A DNA stretch of 64,000 nucleotides from Methylotuvimicrobium sp. KM2 (GTDB taxonomy: Bacteria; Pseudomonadota; Gammaproteobacteria; Methylococcales; Methylomonadaceae): NCBI RefSeq assembly GCF_038051925.1, contig NZ_CP150634.1:1364001-1428000 (forward strand), read 5' to 3'. The translations under genes were made by a program, and so were the position numbers. Under the pieces are notes generated by a model, which saw only the letters and a list, made by a program, of their open reading frames with translations, did not search any database and was not told the DNA's origin. Position 1 is the stretch's first letter; every line of letters starts with the position of its first letter. Below are positions 10,754 through 19,765 of this stretch, one piece after another.

Positions 10754-10926
10754 GAGGGTTCGGTTGCTCGATTGGCAGGTGTCGGCGGCAGGGAAAGCCG
10801 CCGCCAAGCTTACAAGGACGTATTCACCCAGCACCTAAATTCCATAGCCTTTTGACTATGGTAACTATCTTGCATAATTTAGGTGCTGGGTTCACGGCGT
10901 CCTGCCAGGCGAGTTACCGCACCCTC
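10754..10926 (+). repeat. Structured repeat B, copy 2 (interrupted)
   Basis: Complementary outer arms (GAGGGTTCGGTTGCTCG... and ...CGAGTTACCGCACCCTC, about 21 of 26 positions pairing), inner hairpin GGCGGC/GCCGCC, and the core CAAGCTTACAAGGACGTATT. The core is split by a 64-bp insertion (10827-10890) from its continuation CACGGCGTCCTGCC. It lies between rpsO and pnp. Confidence 0.85.
10827..10890. mobile_element. 64-bp micro-MITE inserted in repeat B
   Basis: Perfect 14-bp terminal inverted repeats CCCAGCACCTAAAT and ATTTAGGTGCTGGG, an internal CCATAG/CTATGG hairpin, and a TTCA duplication at both edges (10823-10826 and 10891-10894). The uninterrupted site GTATTCACGGCG is present in the B copy at about 51566. 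A single end of the same element (CCCAGCACCTAAAT) occurs at about 17100, next to repeat A. Confidence 0.8.
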
Positions 10927-11024
10927 GACAAAGCCCATAACTCCAGGAAGTTAATTTTCGCGAAATCCTAAGTAAAGCAATAAACCGATTTTGATAACAA
11001 CCCTTAACCTATAGGAACCGTATA

Positions 11025-13109
11025 GTGAATCCGATTCGGAAAGAATTTCAGTATGGCGAACAGCTCGTTACACTGGAAACCGGTGAGATAGCTCGTCAGG
11101 CGGACGGCGCTGTAATGATCGACATGGAAGGAACCACCCTTCTAGTGACAGTCGTTGGAAAAAAAGAAGCAAACAGCGGCGGAGATTTTTTTCCATTGAC
11201 TGTCAATTATCAGGAAAAATCCTTTGCCGCGGGTAAGATTCCAGGCGGCTTTTTTAAACGAGAAGGCCGGCCGAGCGAAAAAGAAACGTTAACCTCCCGC
11301 CTTATTGACCGTCCTATCCGCCCCTTGTTTCCGGATGGCTTTACCAACGAAGTTCAAATTATCGCCACCGTTCTTTCACTGAATCCCGACATCGATCCTG
11401 AAATTCCTGCCTTGATTGGAGCTTCCGCAGCGTTATCGATTTCAGGGTTGCCCTTCAACGGTCCAGTCGGTGCGGCTCGAGTCGGTTATAAAGACGGCCA
11501 ATATTTATTGAATCCGACACCTTCGTTATTGGCCGAGTCGCAATTGGAATTGGTTGTTGCCGGTACCGAACATGCGGTGCTGATGGTCGAATCCGAAGCG
11601 CAATGCTTGTCCGAGGAAGTGATGCTCGGCGCCGTGTTGTTCGGGCATGAACAGATGCAAACGGCAATTACAGCGATTAAAGAACTGGCCGCGATGGTTA
11701 ACAAAGCGCCGATGGCGTGGCAACCGGCGGCTGCTAACACCGAGCTGGAATCTTTGGTGATAGCTGAAGTGGAAGCCGGAATTAAAGCGGCTTATCAAGT
11801 CCCTGAAAAACTGGTCAGACAAGAGCAACTGAAAGAAATTCGAAATGCTGTTGTCGATAAGTTGACGGCTGATGAGCAATATAGCGAATCCGACATTCGC
11901 GGCATCATCGAAAATCTCGAAAAGAAAATCGTACGCGGCTCGATTCTTGAAGAGGGCAAGCGTATCGACGGCCGAGACTTGAAAACGGTCAGACCTATTT
12001 CAATTCGTACCGGCGTGTTGCCGAGAACTCATGGTTCGGCGTTGTTTACCCGCGGCGAAACGCAGGCCTTGGTTGTCGCGACCCTGGGTACCGAACGTGA
12101 CTCACAGGTCATCGATGCTCTGGAAGGCGAATACCGTGAAAGTTTCATGCTGCATTACAACTTCCCTCCTTATTGTGTCGGTGAAACCGGTTTTGTCGGT
12201 TCTCCGAAACGCCGGGAAATCGGCCACGGTCGCTTGGCAAAACGCGGCGTTCAAGCGGTATTGCCGAACATGGATGAATTTCCTTATGTTGTGCGCGTCG
12301 TTTCCGAAATTACCGAGTCGAACGGTTCAAGTTCGATGGCGTCGGTGTGCGGCAGTAGCTTGGCGTTGATGGACGCGGGCGTGCCTATTAAGGCGCCGGT
12401 TGCGGGTATCGCGATGGGTTTGATTAAGGAAGGCGATCAATTCGCAGTCTTATCCGATATCATGGGCGATGAAGATCATTTGGGCGATATGGACTTTAAA
12501 GTCGCCGGTTCAGAGGAAGGCGTGACCGCGCTACAGATGGATATCAAGATCGACGGTATTACTGCCGAGATCATGAAAACCGCACTCGAGCAAGCCAAGC
12601 AAGGCCGCTTGCACATTTTGGGCGAAATGAACAAATCGCTGTCCGAGACTCGCGGACAAATGTCCGATTATGCGCCGCGCATTATTTCGTTCAAAATCGA
12701 TCCAAGTAAAATCCGCGAAGTCATCGGTAAAGGCGGTGCAACGATCCGCAGTATCACCGAACAAACCGGTGCCAGCATTGATTTGACCGATGACGGCGTC
12801 GTCAAAGTCGCTTCGGTCGATAAACAAGCCGGAGAAGAAGCACGTCGTTTGATCGAGGAAATTACCGCGGAAGTCGAAGTCGGAAAAACCTATGAGGGCA
12901 AGGTTGCCCGATTGATGGACTTCGGCGCATTCGTGACGATTCTGCCGGGTAAAGACGGTTTAGTGCATATCTCTCAGATTTCGGACGAGCATGTCGACAA
13001 GGTTAGCGATAAGCTATCCGAAGGCGATGTCGTCAAAGTCAAGGTGCTGGAAATCGATAGACAGGGTCGTGTCAGATTGAGCATGAAAGCTGTTGATCTC
13101 GAAGAGTAA
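11025..13109 (+). CDS. pnp: Polyribonucleotide nucleotidyltransferase (PNPase)
   Basis: Phosphorolytic 3'-5' exoribonuclease and degradosome partner. 694 residues: two RNase PH domains (first ~10-230, second ~310-540 with [17 protein letters not shown] and GGDEDH-like [16 protein letters not shown]), an alpha-helical linker between them, KH domain (~555-610, [17 protein letters not shown]) and S1 domain (~620-690, [21 protein letters not shown]). GTG start at 11025 with AGGAA upstream. A terminator follows. Length fits the family (about 690-710). Confidence 0.97.
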   Translation: MNPIRKEFQYGEQLVTLETGEIARQADGAVMIDMEGTTLLVTVVGKKEANSGGDFFPLTVNYQEKSFAAGKIPGGFFKREGRPSEKETLTSRLIDRPIRPLFPDGFTNEVQIIATVLSLNPDIDPEIPALIGASAALSISGLPFNGPVGAARVGYKDGQYLLNPTPSLLAESQLELVVAGTEHAVLMVESEAQCLSEEVMLGAVLFGHEQMQTAITAIKELAAMVNKAPMAWQPAAANTELESLVIAEVEAGIKAAYQVPEKLVRQEQLKEIRNAVVDKLTADEQYSESDIRGIIENLEKKIVRGSILEEGKRIDGRDLKTVRPISIRTGVLPRTHGSALFTRGETQALVVATLGTERDSQVIDALEGEYRESFMLHYNFPPYCVGETGFVGSPKRREIGHGRLAKRGVQAVLPNMDEFPYVVRVVSEITESNGSSSMASVCGSSLALMDAGVPIKAPVAGIAMGLIKEGDQFAVLSDIMGDEDHLGDMDFKVAGSEEGVTALQMDIKIDGITAEIMKTALEQAKQGRLHILGEMNKSLSETRGQMSDYAPRIISFKIDPSKIREVIGKGGATIRSITEQTGASIDLTDDGVVKVASVDKQAGEEARRLIEEITAEVEVGKTYEGKVARLMDFGAFVTILPGKDGLVHISQISDEHVDKVSDKLSEGDVVKVKVLEIDRQGRVRLSMKAVDLEE

Positions 13110-13134
13110 TTCGTAAGAAAAACTGACGAATTGA

Positions 13135-13157
13135 AAAGGGCTCGAACGGGCCCTTTT
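13135..13157 (+). terminator. pnp terminator
   Basis: AAAAGGGC-TCGAACGG-GCCCTTTTTT, about 25 bp after the pnp stop: GC stem, short loop, T run. Confidence 0.85.
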
Positions 13158-14468
13158 TTATGGCCTACTGAATTGCCAAGGTTTCATTTAACCCAGCCTT
13201 AACATTGCGCGTCAATAGGTTATTGAATAATATGCAATAATTAATTTTATGGCACTGCAAAGTTAAATTTGGCATGATTTTTAATTATTATATTTCAATA
13301 GCATAGGCGGTAGGCACTACACTTGTTAAAGCTGGGTTAAGGGTAAATTCATTTGCCAAGGCGATGAAGGCATCGCTTCTACAGAGCATCCGGCCCCTGT
13401 GGGAGCGATCCCCTGATCGCGATTTCAAGGCCGAGAACACCAAGTCACATTAACCTAAAAAGAGCAGTTGAGAGCCTCAAACTACCGTTCGCCCTGAGCC
13501 CTTCGGCTGGGCTCAGGAGAGCCCTGTCGAAGGGTGAACGGTAGTTTGAGGCTTCACCAAGACGGTGAAGGTGTTGTAGACCCTTCATGGTTCGACTTTA
13601 CTCAGCACGAACGGTTTACAACACATGCCAACTGCTCTTTTCAGGATTAAATGGCATCGAGGTCAAAAAGACTAAAATATGCTGTTACCCAAGTTCTAGC
13701 TTCCCGTCAATCCAGGAAGATTGAACGAGCAAGTCGGGGTTTTCCTCGTTCCCACCGCTCCAGCGTGGGAATGCATACCGATCTTGCCTCGGCTGACAAG
13801 GTATGGGTTCCCACGGAGGACCGTGGGAACCAGAAAGACGGTATATCTACGACTTATGTATAACGGCGAGAGCTGGAGCTTGGGAAAGAGCGTGAAACGC
13901 GTGATTCCGCCAGGGGTTGGCGGAATCCAGTGCCAGAGATGGCAATGCGTAGCTTCTTCACATCAATATTAGTGCATACCGAGTCTTTTTTATTCCGGAA
14001 ATTCATTGGTTAGTCGTTCCGGGCCTTGCTCCAAATGATCCGTTTGCTTTTCAATTAAGCTCAGGCGAACGCTAATTTGGCGTGTTCAATCGGGCCTGTT
14101 TAAACAACCTTAAAAATGGAATGCAAATGATATAAGAAAACTAGTCTTTATCATTTGTAGTGAATATGGGTTGTGACATTGCGTATTATCATTAATTTTC
14201 AATTTCTTACGCTCGCCAAATGTTAAGGTTGGGGTAAGCCAAAAGACAGGTTTTGCGATTCAAGTCGGAAAAACCGGATCATTCATGCCATTGCTATTTC
14301 CCTGAAAATGGCGTAAAAACTAAGCTCCATCGTTGATGGTAGCTAGGCCAGGACAACTTTGTCCATTTTATTGTCCGGATTAAAAAACTCAGTAGGGGTG
14401 TTAATAATAACTCAAGATTTCCGCTACTGATTCCTGACAAGAACAATTTGTATATTTAGGAGAGTCAC
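13158..14468. other. Long gap (1.3 kb) with repeats; no gene seen
   Basis: Contents: a C-type hairpin (13379-13427); a long dyad with outer arms GCCTCAAACTACCGTTC / GAACGGTAGTTTGAGGC (13474-13552) enclosing a CCCTGAGCCCTTCGGCTGGG palindrome; an E element (13743-13834); and part of a G element (TTATGTATAACGG near 13855). The last 430 bp are AT-richer and non-repetitive with several small hairpins (14287-14312, 14325-14342, 14351-14364). They are a possible structured leader of the cytochrome gene and match no riboswitch class that I can name. Confidence 0.6.
13743..13834 (+). repeat. Repeat E copy 1
   Basis: About 90-bp double palindrome: CGTTCCCACCGCTCCAGCG/TGGGAA, a spacer with ATGCATACCGATCTTGCC, then GGTTCCCACGGAGGACCGTG/GGAACC. 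Other copies are at 20807-20898, 37704-37794, 40644-40735 and, inverted, 44519-44606. Confidence 0.75.
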
Positions 14469-14777
14469 ATGAGTAAATCTTTAAAAATCGCTTTATTTTC
14501 TGCGCTGTCGTTAACTGCGGTAGGCGTTGCTCAGGCCAATGATGTTTTTAATAAAAATTGCGCCGCATGTCATGCCGGCGGTAAAAACGTCATGAATCCG
14601 GATAAAACTCTTTCATCGGAGAGTTTGGAAAAAAACGGCGTGAATTCTTTGGATGCAATCAAAAAACTGGTTTCTGAAGGCAAGTCCCCAATGCCGGGAT
14701 TCGCCTCGACTTTGAGTAAAGAAGAAATCGAAAGCGTTTCGGCCTATGTGCTGGAACAGGCTAAGAAAGGCTGGTAA
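14469..14777 (+). CDS. Cytochrome c6-like (class I) periplasmic cytochrome c
   Basis: A 102-residue secreted monohaem cytochrome. Signal peptide with cleavage after AQA (residue 23). Haem-binding C31-A-A-C34-H35, likely axial Met75 in KSPMPGF. The rest (HAGGKNVMNPDKTL and the C-terminal SAYVLEQAKKGW) is typical of cytochrome c6/PetJ-like proteins, so it is probably a soluble periplasmic electron shuttle; its partner oxidase or dehydrogenase is not in the window. Strong AGGAGAG ribosome-binding site. Monocistronic, with a 430-bp non-repetitive leader region upstream. Confidence 0.88.
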   Translation: MSKSLKIALFSALSLTAVGVAQANDVFNKNCAACHAGGKNVMNPDKTLSSESLEKNGVNSLDAIKKLVSEGKSPMPGFASTLSKEEIESVSAYVLEQAKKGW

Positions 14778-15205
14778 TTGTCACGAAGGCCGGGGAAAGC
14801 ATTAGCGCGCCCCGGCCTATACTTACAGACACCCTTTCAAAATCGTTCAAAGAAACAGTTTTTGAGGCAGCGACGCCACGTTTCCACCTATCAAACCGAT
14901 TATTTAAGTGATTCATATATTCAGGATGCGAATCGGTTAGAGTTTCGCAAGTATTCCTGAGTTACCAAGCCTAGAAATGGTATGCGGTGCGTATCCTGCG
15001 GCTCGCCGAATTTTGATCTACGACGGGTATAAAAGCTGGATAAGGGCATAAGTTGAATCTTGCGTAAATATTCTTAATGCTTTAGATTGCCGTCTTTCTG
15101 GACTTTCTTTGTTTCGTATGGACCCGAGATTCAGAGAAAAGCTGTTTTCGTAATTGGACGGAATTAGTATTTCCAGACCTCTACTTCATTACCCAGGCGG
15201 AGCCC
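14778..15205. other. Gap after cytochrome gene; no gene recognised
   Basis: Only a GC-rich inverted motif near the start (GGCCGGGG...CCCCGGCC, about 14788-14818), likely the cytochrome terminator, and a short recurrent stretch GCCGAATTTTGATCTACGAC near 15005-15030 shared with 2000-2027 and 51598-51618. The frame that stays open at 14778-14960 has no recognisable features. Confidence 0.55.
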
Positions 15206-16693
15206 GTGCATTCTTTATATATCGTTGTCGATCGCCTGGAAGATTGGGCGCCTTATTATCCGAGCAGCGACCTTGTTACGGTCGAGGCTTATCTGACATT
15301 GCCGGAAAGTAAAAAAGCCGGTAAGACACAAGTAATCAATCTATGCCGAGATTATGATTACCTCGGCACCGGTTATTATTGTTCGCTGTTGGCCGAAGCG
15401 CGCGGCCAACGGGTAATCCCGTCGATTCGCAGCATCAACGATTTGGCCAATCATCATTATTACCGGCTTTACGATAACAACCTCGATAAATACCTGGGTA
15501 AACATCCGTCAGGTTACGGACAACCCGATACGGAATATTTCGGTATAAAAATATTTTTCGGTAAAGTGTCTTATCCGCCGCTTGAAAAATTGGCCAGGCG
15601 TTTGTTTGAGCTCTATCCCAGCCCGATTCTGAATGTCGAATTCAAACGGGGCGAACGTTGGGAAATCGTTGGGATTACGCCGGGCAATCTAGCCGAATTG
15701 AATGAAAACGAACAAAATCAATTTGCGGAAGCGATCGATGCCTACAGTCGTAAGATTTGGCGCAAACCTCGTTCGCGTAAACGGTTTCGCTTCGAAATGG
15801 CGATTCTCTACAATCCGCAAGAGGAGTTTCCGCCGAGCGATACGAAAGCCCTGAAAAACTTTATCAAAGCGGGTAATGATCTGGGTTTGGATGTCGATCT
15901 GATCGATAAAAACGATTTCGCGCGGCTTTTGGAGTACGATGCCTTGTTTATCCGCGAAACTACAGCGATCGATCATCATACTTACCGTTTTGCCAAACGG
16001 GCGGAGAGCGAAGGTTTGGTGGTGTTGGACGATCCCGATTCGATTCTGAAATGTGCGAATAAGGTATTTTTGGCCGATTTATTGAGTGCGCATGGTGTTC
16101 CGACGCCGAAAACGCAGTTGATCATACGCGACAAGCCGCTGGATTTCGACGAATTGGAACAGAGCTTCGGTTACCCTCTCGTACTCAAGATTCCTCATGG
16201 TTCGTTTTCGCGCGGCGTGGTCAAGGCGCATGGCCGCGACGAGTTGGAAAACCAATGCCGCGAATTATTCAAAGAGTCCGCCATATTGCTGGTGCAGGAA
16301 TATGTGTTGACAGACTACGACTGGCGGATCGGTTTTTTGAACAACCGGCCGATTTATGCTTGTAAATATTTCATGGCGCGCGGGCATTGGCAGATCTACA
16401 ACCATAGCAGCGATAAAGCCAAAGGCAAAAGCGGCGGCTTTGAAGCGCTGGCTGTCCGCGATGTGCCGAAGGATGTCGTCAAAACCGCATCGAAAGCGGT
16501 TAAGCTGATCGGTGACGGGTTATACGGTGTCGATATGAAACAAATCGAAGGTCGTAACGTGATTATCGAGATCAACGATAATCCGAGTATCGATAGCGGT
16601 GTCGAGGACGATTATTTAGGCGAGGATTTGTATCGCATCATCATGGAGGAGTTTGTACGCCGATTGGAACGTAAGCATAGTGCTTATGCTTGA
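15206..16693 (+). CDS. RimK-family ATP-grasp ligase with RLAN-type N-terminal domain
   Basis: 495 residues. The first ~200 form the N-terminal domain found fused to some RimK-like ligases (MHSLYIVVDRLEDWAPYYPS, LCRDYDYLGTGYYCSLLAEA). The rest is an ATP-grasp catalytic domain: a nucleotide-binding strand (YPLVLKIPHGSFSRGVVKA), the VQEYVLTDYDWRIGFLNN motif, and the metal-binding end VIIEINDNPSIDSGVED. Family members join amino acids or peptides by forming acyl-phosphates and amide bonds; the substrate here is unknown. GTG start at 15206. It is followed, after 836 bp of repeats, by a DUF2817 hydrolase, a GNAT-C39 fusion and a DUF155 gene on the same strand, which together suggest a peptide-forming and peptide-trimming system. 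Confidence 0.85.
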   Translation: MHSLYIVVDRLEDWAPYYPSSDLVTVEAYLTLPESKKAGKTQVINLCRDYDYLGTGYYCSLLAEARGQRVIPSIRSINDLANHHYYRLYDNNLDKYLGKHPSGYGQPDTEYFGIKIFFGKVSYPPLEKLARRLFELYPSPILNVEFKRGERWEIVGITPGNLAELNENEQNQFAEAIDAYSRKIWRKPRSRKRFRFEMAILYNPQEEFPPSDTKALKNFIKAGNDLGLDVDLIDKNDFARLLEYDALFIRETTAIDHHTYRFAKRAESEGLVVLDDPDSILKCANKVFLADLLSAHGVPTPKTQLIIRDKPLDFDELEQSFGYPLVLKIPHGSFSRGVVKAHGRDELENQCRELFKESAILLVQEYVLTDYDWRIGFLNNRPIYACKYFMARGHWQIYNHSSDKAKGKSGGFEALAVRDVPKDVVKTASKAVKLIGDGLYGVDMKQIEGRNVIIEINDNPSIDSGVEDDYLGEDLYRIIMEEFVRRLERKHSAYA

Positions 16694-16752
16694 GACGGGA
16701 TAGAGTGGCTTCGATAGTCGTGACGAAGACGTCGCGTCCATAAGCTTAGAAG

Positions 16753-16907
16753 AATCATTTCACCATGAAGAATAAGAAGTTAATTAAATAACTTGTCATG
16801 CGTTTGTATAGGGCTTTCGCTCAACCAAAAAGTTAGCGGGAATGTCTAGGTAATCTATTGAAATACTTGATGAACTTCATGTGCTTCATGGTTAAACTGC
16901 CGAATTT
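16753..16907 (+). repeat. Repeat D copy 2
   Basis: Same element as 1511-1681 in opposite orientation. The ends CACCATGAAGAATAAGAAG and TGTGCTTCATGGTTAAAC and the central GCTTTCGCTCAACCAAAAAG stretch are shared. Confidence 0.75.
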
Positions 16908-17126
16908 AGGATAAGGTATGTTCTGTGGGAGCGATCCCCAGATCGTCCCTCACCTAACGCTAGGTGAGGGAAAGCCGGGTGCGTTAGGTAACAATAAATA
17001 ATGTCGAGGTCGCAATAGCTAAGAAATATGCACAAAATAACTTTACGAAACAGTAAGCTTTGTGGAGTTTTAGTGAATCGCTTAACATGAGACCGTAAAC
17101 CCAGCACCTAAATTGTCTCAGACAGT

Positions 17127-17212
17127 AGCGTAGCCCGGATGGAGCGTAGCGCAATCCGGGAAACTCGGAGCCACGCCATTCCCGTATTCCGCTACGCTGC
17201 ATACGGGCTACG
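17127..17212 (+). repeat. Repeat A copy 2
   Basis: Reverse complement of the 77-162 unit: GTAGCCCGGATGGAGCGTAG ... CTACGCTGCATACGGGCTAC. Confidence 0.8.
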
Positions 17213-17254
17213 TGCTTTACTCCCTTTTGACCGAAAAAGCGTATAAGAACGAGA

Positions 17255-17354
17255 AGGTGTGGGGTATGCCTAGCGAGGATGTCGGCGGCAGGGAGCCGCC
17301 GTCAAGCCCCCATGGACGGGTTCACGGCGCTCCTCGATAGGCATACCCCATACC
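17255..17354 (+). repeat. Structured repeat B, copy 3
   Basis: Arms AGGTGTGGGGTATGCCTAG and CGATAGGCATACCCCATACC pair with each other. Several pairs differ from the related copies at 464 and 24161 on both sides, so pairing is kept. Inner hairpin GGCGGC/GCCGCC; core CCGTCAAGCCCCCATGGACG then GGTTCACGGCG. Confidence 0.85.
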
Positions 17355-17529
17355 CAACAAAGTTGAACGATTCTTCAGTAAGAAGGGAGTAATAGCAACT
17401 TGGGAAAGAGCGGATATGGGTTGGCTGTTTTTAGCTTGATGCGTATGGATTCGGTAGGAGCCGAAATTGGTTACGCGCAACGTACCCAACGCGTCCCTTA
17501 TTATTTTCAGCAAACCGGATGAGTACATT

Positions 17530-18618
17530 ATGCCGAGTAATTACGACCTAGAAAGCTTTTCCACAGACTATTTCGACGCACGCGAAAAGTTTCTGTCCGC
17601 CTGCTCCAGTCAGCCGGGGCATTTGAGGCGTTTTCAGCATTCATTGTTGGCCGGCGACAATCAACCGTTGTCGACCGAGGTGTTTTGGCTCGGTGAAAAA
17701 CAGGTTAGTAAGGTGTTGGTCATTATCAGCGCTACCCATGGCGTCGAAGGTTTTTGCGGTTCCGCGGCGCAAATCAATTGGCTCAGGCATGCACCGATGC
17801 CCACTGGCGATACCGCCGTGTTGTTCATTCACGCCTTGAATCCATTCGGCTTCGCCCATTTACGCCGCGTCAACGAAGATAATGTCGATTTAAATCGTAA
17901 CTTCATCGATTTTTCCGATAGGCCCGTCAATCTCGGTTATCGAGAACTGGCCGATGTGTTGCTGCCGGAGCATTGGTCCGACGCGAACGAAAAAAGTGTA
18001 TTGCAAACAATCAACGATTACCGAAAGCTTTACGGCCAACGCAAAACCGAGGAAGCGATCAGCGGCGGTCAATACGAGTATCCGCAAGGCTTGTTTTATG
18101 GCGGCGCTACTTCCACTTGGTCGAGACAAGTGGTTGAAACCGTGATGCGCGAATTCGATTTGGCGAATCGGCAACGAGTCGCGGTGGTCGATATCCATTC
18201 CGGGCTTGGACCCTATGGTTATGGTGAAGTTATTTCGGATCATCCGCCTGGCTCCAAAGCTGCGACATTAGCGAAACGTTGGTTCGGCGACAGCGTCACC
18301 GAGCCGGCGCTGGGGACATCGACTTCGGTACCTAAGCTGGGCTTGCTCGATTATGCCTGGCATAAGGCTCTGGGCGATCGCGGCTGTTATATCACGTTGG
18401 AATTCGGCACCTATTCGCTCGATATGCTGTTTCAGGTGTTGCGTAAAGAAAATTATTTTTGGCACAGAGATCCGGAAACAAGGCAGCTCAGTCATCCGAT
18501 ACGGCAGCAAATTCGGGATTATTTTTATCCCGATAAGAGAGACTGGCAGGAAATGGTGCTGTTTCGTAGTGAGCAAGTGTTAACGCAGGCGCTTGATGGA
18601 TTGGCGGGTAATGACTGA
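17530..18618 (+). CDS. DUF2817 zinc hydrolase (M14-like peptidase/amidase fold)
   Basis: 362 residues. Predicted zinc ligands are H70 and E73 (SATHGVEGF) and H223 (VVDIHSGLGPYG), with the family motif NVDLNRNF between them; this is the metallocarboxypeptidase/succinylglutamate desuccinylase-like fold. Likely hydrolyses a peptide or amide bond. The in-frame TTG at 17467 would add 21 unrelated residues; the ATG at 17530 is preferred. The stop overlaps the next gene by 8 bp, so the two are translationally coupled. Cytosolic: no signal peptide seen. The substrate is unknown; pairing with an ATP-grasp ligase and a C39-like peptidase suggests processing of a ligase-made peptide or tag. Confidence 0.82.
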   Translation: MPSNYDLESFSTDYFDAREKFLSACSSQPGHLRRFQHSLLAGDNQPLSTEVFWLGEKQVSKVLVIISATHGVEGFCGSAAQINWLRHAPMPTGDTAVLFIHALNPFGFAHLRRVNEDNVDLNRNFIDFSDRPVNLGYRELADVLLPEHWSDANEKSVLQTINDYRKLYGQRKTEEAISGGQYEYPQGLFYGGATSTWSRQVVETVMREFDLANRQRVAVVDIHSGLGPYGYGEVISDHPPGSKAATLAKRWFGDSVTEPALGTSTSVPKLGLLDYAWHKALGDRGCYITLEFGTYSLDMLFQVLRKENYFWHRDPETRQLSHPIRQQIRDYFYPDKRDWQEMVLFRSEQVLTQALDGLAGND

Positions 18619-19744
18619 TTCTGCGGGCGCCGAAGAAACGCCGAAAATCGTGTTTCGTAGCGCGGTCAAAAATGACGTTCGGCAATTATTGGCGATTGAA
18701 AATGCTTGTTTTACGCAGGATAAATTAACCTCGCGTAATTTTCACTGGATGCTGGAAAGAGCCAATGCCGATATCATCCTGGCCGAAATCGAAGATAAAG
18801 CGGCGGGATATGCGCTGTTGCTGTACCGCAGAGGCGCATCGTTGGCGCGGCTCTATTCGTTCGCGGTGTTACCCGAATACCGCGGACTCGGTATTGGTGT
18901 AGGCCTGCTCAATCACTCGGAAGCACGCGCCCGAGAGCGCGACTGCGTGTATTTGAGGCTTGAAGTTCGTCCCGATAATCAACAAGCGATCGCGTTATAC
19001 CGAAAACAAGGTTATCGGCAATTCGATACCAAAGAAGATTATTATGAAGATCACAGCGAGGCGCTGTGCTTCGAGAAACGAATCATCTATCCGCATCCGG
19101 AAACCCGCCTGACCGTGCCGTTTTATCGGCAAACGACCGATTTCAGCTGCGGCCCTTCGGGCTTATTGATGGCGATGGCGGGACTGAATCCGGACATCGA
19201 ATTGTCGCAGGCGCATGAACTGCAAATTTGGCGCGAATCGACGACGATTTTTATGACCGCCGGGCACGGCGGATGCGGACCTCACGGCTTGGCGCTGGCG
19301 GCTTGGCGGCGAGGGTTCGCGGTCGATGTGTATTTGAGTCAACAAGACGTGTTGTTTATCGACAGCGTGCGCAGTCCCGAAAAACGCGAAGTTATCAGTC
19401 TAGTGCAAGAGGATTTTTTGCGCCAGCTCAAGCAAACCGACGTGCGCATGCATTTCGATAAAATCACGCTCGAGGGATTGACCGAGCATCTGGATGCCGG
19501 TCATATTCCATTGATTTTGATCAGCACTTACCGGATCAATCGCAACAAGGCGCCGCATTGGGTAGTCGTGACCGCGCATGATCCGCACTTTATTTATTTG
19601 CATGATCCCGATGTCGATACCGAGCAGCATGCCAGCGAAGCGGACAACTTTTATGTGCCGGTGCCGAAAGCCGAATTTTTGGCGATGTCCCGCTTCGGGC
19701 GCAGCCAGCTCAGAGCCGTCGTGATCATCGCGCGGCGTGAATGA
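18611..19744 (+). CDS. GNAT acetyltransferase fused to C39-like cysteine peptidase
   Basis: 377 residues, two domains. Residues ~12-158 are a GNAT acyltransferase with the acetyl-CoA loop YRGLGIGVGLL (90-100) and the ALYRKQGY motif. Residues ~165-377 are a papain-fold C39-like domain: Cys180 in TTDFSCGPSGLLMA, a GGCGPHG segment, and His316 with a nearby Asp in HWVVVTAHDPHFIYLHDPD. Possible starts are 18593 (TTG), 18596 (ATG) and 18611 (ATG); 18611 begins within the last codons of the DUF2817 gene and gives the shortest overlap. The domain pairing suggests acylation and proteolysis of the same peptide substrate. No membrane segment, so it is unlike the C39 domains of bacteriocin exporters. Confidence 0.83.
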   Translation: MTDSAGAEETPKIVFRSAVKNDVRQLLAIENACFTQDKLTSRNFHWMLERANADIILAEIEDKAAGYALLLYRRGASLARLYSFAVLPEYRGLGIGVGLLNHSEARARERDCVYLRLEVRPDNQQAIALYRKQGYRQFDTKEDYYEDHSEALCFEKRIIYPHPETRLTVPFYRQTTDFSCGPSGLLMAMAGLNPDIELSQAHELQIWRESTTIFMTAGHGGCGPHGLALAAWRRGFAVDVYLSQQDVLFIDSVRSPEKREVISLVQEDFLRQLKQTDVRMHFDKITLEGLTEHLDAGHIPLILISTYRINRNKAPHWVVVTAHDPHFIYLHDPDVDTEQHASEADNFYVPVPKAEFLAMSRFGRSQLRAVVIIARRE

Positions 19745-19765
19745 CTAGAGGACTAGAAGAAAGTT

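Larger units (their letters stand above)
16694..17529. other. Repeat cluster between the ATP-grasp gene and DUF2817 gene
   Basis: Contains repeat D (16753-16907), C- and F-type palindromes (about 16920-16975), a stray end of the micro-MITE (17100-17114), repeat A (17127-17212) and repeat B (17255-17354). No gene. The functional link across this gap rests on gene content, not on spacing. Confidence 0.7.

Noticed and set aside
14250..14440. Cyclic-di-GMP (GEMM) riboswitch
   Set aside because: Some GGTAGCTAGGCC-like resemblance, but the conserved 5' half and core order are missing.
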